Of a stretch of 58,744 nt of DNA, positions 53,132-58,744 are shown in pieces. This DNA comes from UBA2965 sp036526135 (GTDB lineage: Bacteria; Pseudomonadota; Gammaproteobacteria; Pseudomonadales; Azotimanducaceae), in the NCBI GenBank assembly GCA_036526135.1, contig DATCZA010000079.1, forward strand, positions 1 to 58,744, given 5' to 3'. Numbering within the stretch: position 1 is the stretch's first letter; every line of letters begins with the position of its first letter. A program made the translations under genes and the position numbers. Below the pieces are notes generated by a model. The model did not search any database. It saw nothing but the letters and a program-made list of their open reading frames with translations, and was not told the DNA's origin.

Positions 53132-53742
53132 TGCTGGAACAGTATCTGGGGCTTTTCGTTCGCGCGGTCTTCGTCGAGAACATGGCCCTGACGTTTTTTC
53201 TAGGCATGTGCACGTTCATCGCCATCTCCAAAAAGATCGCGACGGCAATCGGCCTCGGCGTTGCCGTCATCGTGGTGCTTGCCATCACGACGCCGGTCAA
53301 CAACCTGATCTTCAACTATCTTCTGCGTGACGGAGCGCTGGCCTGGGCCGGTTTCCCCGACGTGGACTTGAGCTTTCTCGGCTTTCTCTCGTACATCGGC
53401 GTGATCGCGGCCATGGTGCAGATACTGGAAATGTTCCTGGACCGTTTCGTGCCCGTGCTCTACAACGCGCTCGGCGTGTTTCTGCCGCTGATCACGGTGA
53501 ACTGTGCCATTCTCGGAGCGTCCCTGTTCATGGTGGAGCGCGACTACACCTTTGCCGAAAGCGTCGTTTTCGGCCTTGGGGCCGGCGTCGGGTGGGCGCT
53601 TGCCATCACGGCGCTCGCCGGCGTTCGGGAGAAGCTCAAGTACAGCGACGTGCCGGAGGGGCTGCGTGGTCTGGGTATCACATTCATCTCCGTGGGGCTG
53701 ATCAGTCTGTGCTTCATGTCCTTCGGTGGCATCGACATTTAA
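53131..53742 (+). CDS. nqrE: Na+-translocating NADH:quinone reductase subunit E
   Basis: A 203-residue paralogue of NqrD with inverted topology and about six helices. The paired Cys residues are in FFLGMCTFIAISKK and ITVNCAILGASLFM. The ATG at 53131 is chosen because EQYLGLFVRAVFVENMALT is the conserved start. Ten bases separate it from nqrF. Confidence 0.95.
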   Translation: MLEQYLGLFVRAVFVENMALTFFLGMCTFIAISKKIATAIGLGVAVIVVLAITTPVNNLIFNYLLRDGALAWAGFPDVDLSFLGFLSYIGVIAAMVQILEMFLDRFVPVLYNALGVFLPLITVNCAILGASLFMVERDYTFAESVVFGLGAGVGWALAITALAGVREKLKYSDVPEGLRGLGITFISVGLISLCFMSFGGIDI

Positions 53743-53752
53743 GGACGGTTAG

Positions 53753-54982
53753 ATGTTAGACACGACGATCATCCTTGGTGTGGTCATGTTCACGGTGGTT
53801 GTCCTTTTCCTGGTCATGGTGATCCTGTTCGCCCGCTCGCGCCTGGTCAGCACCGGCGAGATCACCATAGAGATCAACGAGGATCCTGAGAACACCATCG
53901 TGGTGCCGGCGGGCGGCAAGCTGCTCAGCACCCTGGCCTCCAAGGGGATTTTCCTCGCCAGCGCCTGCGGTGGCGGCGGGACCTGCGCCCAGTGTCGTTG
54001 CCAGGTTCTTGATGGTGGCGGGAGCATCCTCTCCACCGAGGAGGGTCACTTCACCCGCGGCGAGATTCGTGATCACTTCCGGCTTTCGTGTCAGGTGGCG
54101 GTGAAGCAGGACATGAAAATTCACATTCCGGAGGACGCCATCGGCGTCCAGCGATGGGAGTGTGAAGTGACCTCGAACCCCAACGTGGCGACCTTCATCA
54201 AAGAGCTCAACCTGAAGCTCCCGGAGGGCGCCAACGTTGATTTCCGAGCCGGCGGTTACGTCCAGCTGGAAATTCCGCCTTACGAGATGGACTACAAGGA
54301 CATCGACGTGGAGGACGAGTACCAGGAGGACTGGGATCGGTTCGACGTCTGGAAGTATCACAGCAAGGTGACCGAACCCACCATCCGGGCATACTCCATG
54401 GCCAATTACCCGGAAGAGAAGGGGATCCTAAAGTTCAACATTCGTATTGCCTCGCCGCCGCCCGGGATGGACGTCCCGCCCGGCAATATGTCTTCCTACG
54501 TCTTCGGGCTCAAGCCCGGGGACAAGCTCACGGTATTCGGGCCCTACGGTGACTTCTTCGTCAAAGACACGCCTGCCGAGAAGATCTGGATCGGCGGGGG
54601 CGCCGGCATGGCGCCGCTGCGCTCGCAGATTTTCGACGAGCTCAAGCGGCGCAAGCAGAGCTACACGATGAGCTACTGGTACGGAGCCCGATCACTGCGG
54701 GAGATGTTCTACACCGAGGAGTTCGACGATCTTGCCAGCGAGTACGACAACTTCGAGTGGCACGTCGCCCTGTCGGATCCGTTGCCCGAGGACGAGTGGA
54801 CGGGTCATACGGGATTCATCCATCAGGTGGTGTACGACAATTACCTCAAGGACCATCCCAATCCGGAAGATTGCGAGTACTACCTCTGCGGGCCTCCGCC
54901 CATGGTGGCGGCCGTCCTGCAGATGCTCGAGGACCTCGGCGTCGAGCCGGAGAATATTCTGCTCGACGATTTCGGGGGTTAG
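53753..54982 (+). CDS. nqrF: Na+-translocating NADH:quinone reductase subunit F
   Basis: The NADH-oxidising subunit, 409 residues: one N-terminal membrane helix, a 2Fe-2S ferredoxin domain (ASACGGGGTCAQCRC near residues 69-83), the FAD domain (RAYSMANYPEE) and the NADH domain (IWIGGGAGMAPLRSQIFDEL, YLCGPPPMVAAV), ending LLDDFGG. Electrons pass from NADH to FAD to 2Fe-2S and on to the membrane subunits. No apbE or nqrM gene follows; the next gene is on the other strand. Confidence 0.96.
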   Translation: MLDTTIILGVVMFTVVVLFLVMVILFARSRLVSTGEITIEINEDPENTIVVPAGGKLLSTLASKGIFLASACGGGGTCAQCRCQVLDGGGSILSTEEGHFTRGEIRDHFRLSCQVAVKQDMKIHIPEDAIGVQRWECEVTSNPNVATFIKELNLKLPEGANVDFRAGGYVQLEIPPYEMDYKDIDVEDEYQEDWDRFDVWKYHSKVTEPTIRAYSMANYPEEKGILKFNIRIASPPPGMDVPPGNMSSYVFGLKPGDKLTVFGPYGDFFVKDTPAEKIWIGGGAGMAPLRSQIFDELKRRKQSYTMSYWYGARSLREMFYTEEFDDLASEYDNFEWHVALSDPLPEDEWTGHTGFIHQVVYDNYLKDHPNPEDCEYYLCGPPPMVAAVLQMLEDLGVEPENILLDDFGG

Positions 54983-55031
54983 TCGGGTTTTGTAGCGCGA
55001 CGCGAAAGCACCCGGGCGCCGACGTGCTGGA

Positions 55032-55658
55032 TCAGCTCGCTGATGCGAGGGCGTGACGAAGCTGCGCGAGGCGCTGGTGCTCGAGAGCGACGTCGATGCG
55101 CAGTTCCTTGAGCTCGACTTCGATCTCGCCCTGCTCGCGGGACATGTGCTTGGTTTCCTCCAGCAGTTCCCGCCGCTGCGCGCTGCTCAACCCATCTTCC
55201 ACCAGACGGCTCTCAGCTGACGCGATGGCCTCATCGAGGTGCTCGAGGCGATGCTCGCGGGCATTGATCTCGCGCTCAAGCCGCCGGATTTCCGCCCGCG
55301 CCAGATAGAGCCGGCGACCGTCGTGGTAGGCGGCTTCAAACGGGTCGACCACCGCGCCCGGACAAAGGGTCGGAAAAGCGGCGCCGCGCTCACCTAAAGC
55401 AAACCCGTTGCGCGGCTGGCAGTACTGAAGAATTCCCTGGTCCCAACCGGCCAGGTAGGCTTCGCGATCGGGGGTCACCCCATGCTTGACGCATGCGTTC
55501 TGGTGCTCGAGAAGCGCCGCGCGGTTCTGGCCGCTTGACCCGTCCCGGTAGCCGACGGTCTGCCAGTCGCCGGCGAGGCACTGGCTTTCGCTCAGGCTGG
55601 CGCACCCACTCAGGGCGGCCGTCCCGGCGAGGAGAATGGTTGCTAGGGTCCGGGGCAT
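55032..55658 (-). CDS. DUF2799 family lipoprotein with coiled coil
   Basis: A 208-residue predicted lipoprotein: the lipobox TAALSGCASL places the lipidated Cys near residue 19. The DUF2799 motifs follow (GDWQTVGYRDGSSGQ, YLAGWDQGILQYCQPRNGF, DPFEAAYHDGRRLYLAR), then a charged coiled coil from about residue 120 to the end. Its role is unknown; it probably sits in the outer membrane facing the periplasm. The ATG follows GGAGGTCCT. It is convergent with nqrF, 49 bases away. Confidence 0.85.
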   Translation of the reverse strand: MPRTLATILLAGTAALSGCASLSESQCLAGDWQTVGYRDGSSGQNRAALLEHQNACVKHGVTPDREAYLAGWDQGILQYCQPRNGFALGERGAAFPTLCPGAVVDPFEAAYHDGRRLYLARAEIRRLEREINAREHRLEHLDEAIASAESRLVEDGLSSAQRRELLEETKHMSREQGEIEVELKELRIDVALEHQRLAQLRHALASAS

Positions 55659-55796
55659 AGGACCTCCGTTGTCACATGCTTCCTGAGGGTCAGCGGGGAA
55701 AGATGGCCCAAACGCGCGAGCCGGACCGCCAATCAGTTCACACTTTGGCAGCCCGCCCGGAGGTGCAGGGCGGCCGGAACCGGGCCGCGGTCGGAA

Positions 55797-56726
55797 TCAG
55801 GTCGTTTCGGACAACCAGACGCAGCCGGGGCATTGGCCGGTGGCGAGCTGCGCCTCGGCGGCGTCCCGGTCCTCGGCGGTCTGATATTGAGGCGTATCGT
55901 GCCGCTCGACGCGGTCGTCCGAAGGCCGCGACCCCTCCTTCGGGCGCATTGCCTGGTCTTTCCAGGCGTCGTCGGACGACCACTCGTACGGCAGCTCGCG
56001 AATGGTGCCGGGGGCGAGAATGCCGTCCAGGGCCGACAGGGTGTCGATCATCACGCGGCGCTGCAGGGCCTTGTCGCCGGCCTTTCCTGCCGTGTGACCC
56101 AGCGGAAAGTCCAGGTACACGGCTCTCGGCGGATTGACGGCTGCGGTGATGGAGTAGGCGCTGGACATGCAGATGGTGGGAATGCCCCGGCTTTCCACCT
56201 CTCTTGCTATCAGCCCGACGGACTGATGGCAGACGGGTCAGACCGGCACCAGAATGGCCACGTCCACCTCATCCTTCTGCAGTCTGGAGGCTATGGCCGG
56301 CGCCAGAACATCGCGGACCTTACGGGCCGAGTAAATCCCGCCCATGAACGTGTAGGCATTGGCGGAGAGCTCCCTTATGCGTCCGGTTCGGGCGAGATCG
56401 CGAAGCGTCTCCATCGGAAACACGACGTTGGGGTCTTTGCGCGCGTCGGTGAGATCGTAGGCGAAGTGGGTGGCTCGCAGCTCGGATACCTCGGTATCAC
56501 GAGGGATTTCCCTGAAGCTCAAGTCGTCCCGGAAGTGAAAGGCCACCTGACCATGCCGGTAGATGCCGCCTGAGGCGATCAGGCCGACCCGGCAATCTGC
56601 CAGGGGCTTTGCCAGCGGCTGGAAGGGGGGCTCGTCGTCGTTGCTTACCCACTGATACGGCGGGTAGCCCAGGCCGTCGTACTGCTCCCGGGTGCGCTGG
56701 ATGTAATCGACGTATGGTCTCGACAT
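55797..56726 (-). CDS. Selenoprotein B family protein (glycine/sarcosine/betaine reductase type) with in-frame UGA
   Basis: The frame starts MSRPYVDYIQRTREQYDG at 56726 and runs 162 codons to ILVPV, then meets TGA at 56240-56238. It continues in the same frame as PVCHQSVGLIAREVESRG and on to a stop at 55799-55797, 309 residues in all with residue 163 as selenocysteine. The motif U-P-V-C is the redox U-x-x-C motif of the GrdB-like family, in which Cys homologues also occur at this position. Similarity runs on without a gap across the TGA (VALITSGG-type region before, AVYLDFPLGHTAGKAGD after). A bacterial SECIS hairpin lies just after the UGA. The C-terminus has another CxxC (GQCPGCVWL). Function in this setting is unknown; a reductase role is likely. 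selA, selB and selC are not in the window and must be elsewhere. Confidence 0.85.
56205..56231 (-). promoter_or_regulatory. Bacterial SECIS element for selenocysteine insertion
   Basis: In the mRNA, directly after the UGA, AUCAGUCC (56227-56220) pairs with GGGCUGAU (56216-56209) around a GUC tri-loop. Three more pairs, UGC (56231-56229) with GCA (56207-56205), lie below a single C-A mismatch. The apical G is 18 bases after the UGA, within the 16-37 base range known for bacterial SECIS elements, and the loop contains the G-U that SelB reads. Confidence 0.8.
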
Positions 56727-56822
56727 CGTTTTCTCATCATACGGCCTTTGCCCGCCATTGCATCCCTTTTGCCGCGATCATTAAATGCAAAGGTGAACGC
56801 GAACCACACTGCGTCGAGGTCA

Positions 56823-57677
56823 ATGCGCGAGTTTGAGGACTTCAGGGATAAGGTGGCGGCAATCACCGGGGCGGCATCCGGCATGGGACGCGCTCTTGCG
56901 GTGGCGCTTGCCGAGCGCGGCTGCCACGTCGCCATCGCCGACGTGCACGCCGACGGGCTTGACGAGACGCGCAGGCGGGTGCAGGCCGTTGCCGGCGTGC
57001 GATGCTCCACCCACCTCGTCGATGTTGCCGATCGTGCTGCGGTGGAGGCGTTCGCAGCGGATACGGTGCGCGAGCACGGCGGCGTTGACTTGATATTCAA
57101 CAACGCGGGGGTAGACGTGACCGCCACCGTGGAGGAAATGAGCTACGCAGACTTCGAGTGGCTCGTGAACATCAATTTCTGGGGGGTCGTGCACGGCACC
57201 AAGGCGTTCCTTCCCTACCTCCGGCAGGCTGGGCAAGGGCACGTGGTCAACACGTCGAGCCTGTTCGGGCTCATGTCCGTGCCGACGCAGTCGGCCTACC
57301 ATGCCGCCAAGTTCGCCGTGAAGGGCTTTACCGACTCTCTGAGGCTCGAGCTGGCTGACACGGACATCGGCGTGAGCTGCGTGATGCCCGGAGGGGTCCG
57401 GACGAATATCGTGCGCAATGCGAGGTTCCGGATATCTGACAACCAGGCGCCCACCCAGGACGAAGTGGTCGAGCGGTTCGAGAGCCGGGCGGGGCTGAGC
57501 TCGGAGCAGGCCGCAGAGTGGATACTGCGAGGTGTTTCGCGCAACAAGGCTCGAATCCTCGTGGGGCGTGATGCTCAGATCGCGGCGTTCCTGCTCAGGG
57601 TGTTTCCGGTAAGCTATCTGAAATTCATGACGTGGATGCGACGCCGAAACGAGCGGGTCGACCGTCGCAACGACTGA
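56823..57677 (+). CDS. SDR family NAD(P)-dependent oxidoreductase
   Basis: A 284-residue classical short-chain dehydrogenase. The cofactor motif is AITGAASGMGRALAVAL near residue 13 (T-G-x3-G-x-G), then NNAGVDVTATVEEM, the catalytic Ser in VVNTSSLFGLM, and YHAAK near residue 159 as the Y-x3-K pair. VMPGGVRTNI follows. The substrate is unknown; the C-terminal basic helix (LKFMTWMRRRNERVDRR) suggests membrane contact. I chose the ATG at 56823. An enoyl-CoA hydratase-like gene follows after 16 bases, so both may act on the same acyl or alcohol pathway. Confidence 0.88.
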   Translation: MREFEDFRDKVAAITGAASGMGRALAVALAERGCHVAIADVHADGLDETRRRVQAVAGVRCSTHLVDVADRAAVEAFAADTVREHGGVDLIFNNAGVDVTATVEEMSYADFEWLVNINFWGVVHGTKAFLPYLRQAGQGHVVNTSSLFGLMSVPTQSAYHAAKFAVKGFTDSLRLELADTDIGVSCVMPGGVRTNIVRNARFRISDNQAPTQDEVVERFESRAGLSSEQAAEWILRGVSRNKARILVGRDAQIAAFLLRVFPVSYLKFMTWMRRRNERVDRRND

Positions 57678-57693
57678 ACGAGGGGCTGAGAAC

Positions 57694-58479
57694 ATGAGTG
57701 ACGAGGTAGTGCTGTACGAGGAGAGCGAAAACGTCGGCGTCGTCACGCTCAATCGCCCGGAAGCCATGAATTCTCTTACCTACCAGTCTTATCTCGAGCT
57801 CGAGGACCGGGTGCGCGAGTGCTCGGCCCGGGTGCTCGTCATCACCGGGCAGGGGCGCGCGTTCTGTGCCGGTGACGACGTCAAGCACATCCTCGGCAGC
57901 AGCCAGCCGGCGCCGCCCGAGTTCGCGGAGCGCGCCCGCCGCAGTGGTGGTCTGACCCCCGCGGCGGACGCGTTGCTCCACACCAACATTCCCGTCATCG
58001 CCGCGGTCAACGGGCCGGCCGTGGGCTGGGGCATGGAACTCGCGTTGATGGCTGACATTCGGGTGGCCTCGGAGAACGCCAAGTTCGGTGAGCTGTTCGT
58101 AATTCGAGGGTTGTGCTGCGATGCCCCCGGTCTCGGCCGTCTCGCCCAGCTCGTTGGCCGCGAAAGGGCCGCGGAGCTGCTGTTCACAGGCGAGGTCATC
58201 GACGCCGAGACCGCGCGAAGCATCGGGCTGGTCTCCCGGGTAGTGCCCCAGGAAGATCTCATGGCGACCGCCCTGGACATCGCCCGCAGAATAGCCTCCA
58301 ATCCGCCGCTGGCCGTGCAGGCCTTGAAGGCCGGGTTGCGCCGAACCCTCGAGCCCGACTGGCGGGAAACCGGTCGTTGGGCAAGCGAGCAGATCGCCGC
58401 GCTCAGAAAGACTGAGGACTCGAAGGAGGGCGTCGCGGCATTCCTCGAAAAGCGCCCGCCCGTCTACGTGGGTCGTTGA
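57694..58479 (+). CDS. Enoyl-CoA hydratase/isomerase family protein
   Basis: A 261-residue crotonase-fold protein. The oxyanion-hole segments are GRAFCAGDDVKHIL near residue 55-70 and NGPAVGWGMELALMADIRVA near residue 108-127. The middle Glu-type catalytic region reads LFVIRGLCCDAPGLGRL, where the usual catalytic Glu of hydratases is replaced by Ala-Pro, so it may be an isomerase or other crotonase. The C-terminus FLEKRPPVYVGR is typical. The ATG follows GAGGGGCTGAG. It lies in one strand run with the SDR and the aldolase start. Confidence 0.85.
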   Translation: MSDEVVLYEESENVGVVTLNRPEAMNSLTYQSYLELEDRVRECSARVLVITGQGRAFCAGDDVKHILGSSQPAPPEFAERARRSGGLTPAADALLHTNIPVIAAVNGPAVGWGMELALMADIRVASENAKFGELFVIRGLCCDAPGLGRLAQLVGRERAAELLFTGEVIDAETARSIGLVSRVVPQEDLMATALDIARRIASNPPLAVQALKAGLRRTLEPDWRETGRWASEQIAALRKTEDSKEGVAAFLEKRPPVYVGR

Positions 58480-58518
58480 CCCGTTCCGGAGTAACCAACC
58501 GATAAGTGAGCATGACAA

Positions 58519-58744
58519 GTGAGTAATTTCGACGACCAACTCCTGAAGATCGAGTCAGCAAACGGATTCATCGCCGCGCTGGACCAGAGCGGCGGCAGCA
58601 CGCCCAAGGCCCTGGGTCTGTATGGGGTCGATTCAAGCGCGTGGTCCAACGACGAGGAGATGTTCGAGATCGTGCATCAGATGCGCGCGCGCATCATGAC
58701 GAGCTCGAGCTTCACCGGCGAGCGGATCCTCGCGGCCATCCTTT
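58519..58744 (+). CDS. Class I fructose-bisphosphate aldolase, N-terminal part (runs off window)
   Basis: Only the first 75 codons are present. The segment FIAALDQSGGSTPKAL near residues 17-32, then YGVDSSAWSNDEEMF and RIMTSSSFTGERILAAIL, is the opening of the class I aldolase type found in Staphylococcus and many proteobacteria, which cleaves fructose 1,6-bisphosphate by a Schiff base. The start is GTG at 58519; the ATG at 58512 is out of frame and stops after four codons. It is 39 bases after the enoyl-CoA hydratase gene. Confidence 0.85.
   Translation, partial: MSNFDDQLLKIESANGFIAALDQSGGSTPKALGLYGVDSSAWSNDEEMFEIVHQMRARIMTSSSFTGERILAAIL

Noticed and set aside
55797..56240. The selenoprotein locus as a nonsense-mutated pseudogene or two separate genes
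   Set aside because: The TGA falls exactly at the redox residue before x-x-C, the frame and similarity continue, and a SECIS hairpin follows. These three together favour selenocysteine, although selA/B/C remain unseen.

Overview
The window is a GC-rich, gene-dense bacterial chromosome segment from an aerobic, probably marine-type gammaproteobacterium outside the Enterobacterales. The main clue is gene order: topA - small gene - lexA ... MTI phosphorylase - csiV-like - mfd - gap - nqrABCDEF. From memory this follows the Pseudomonas aeruginosa block PA3011 down to PA2994, also found in related marine gammaproteobacteria. The species cannot be named from sequence alone. No rRNA, tRNA, CRISPR array or intact mobile element was seen.

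Layout. 1-5.2 kb is accessory: the 3' end of a TonB-dependent receptor, a secreted sialate O-acetylesterase-like SGNH hydrolase, a decayed IS3-family transposase and an isolated Rieske oxygenase. 5.5-12.7 kb carries housekeeping genes: cysE, nadK, a MocA-like/xdhC pair, a rhomboid protease and pepN. 12.7-19.4 kb is a minus-strand moxR-DUF58-DUF4381-batA-batB/C-batD (Bat/aerotolerance-type) operon. 19.7-21 kb holds amt. 21-25.6 kb is a tightly coupled minus-strand operon: C39-like peptidase, small membrane protein, GNAT, S9 peptidase and D-Ala-D-Ala ligase. 25.6-29.7 kb has a glutaredoxin-like gene, tatD, slt, a universal stress protein and a membrane-anchored protein.

29.7-42.4 kb is the topA-lexA-mfd conserved block. 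Two tandem SOS boxes lie between lexA and a divergent LolA-like / beta-barrel / MscS / HGPRT / MTI-phosphorylase run. 42.7-47.4 kb is a three-gene 2-oxoacid:acceptor oxidoreductase (GltD-like flavoprotein, gamma-alpha fused subunit, TPP beta subunit) inserted between mfd and gap. 47.5-55 kb is an N-terminally extended GAPDH and a complete Na+-translocating NADH:quinone reductase operon behind a near-consensus promoter.

The right end holds a DUF2799 lipoprotein, a selenoprotein gene of the glycine/sarcosine/betaine reductase B family, an SDR, an enoyl-CoA hydratase-like protein and the start of a class I fructose-bisphosphate aldolase. The selenoprotein is interrupted by an in-frame UGA in a U-P-V-C motif and is followed at once by a good bacterial SECIS hairpin.

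The most interesting items are the UGA-containing selenoprotein with its SECIS, the 2-oxoacid oxidoreductase module placed beside gap and nqr, and the overlap of LexA boxes with a promoter facing an envelope-protein operon.
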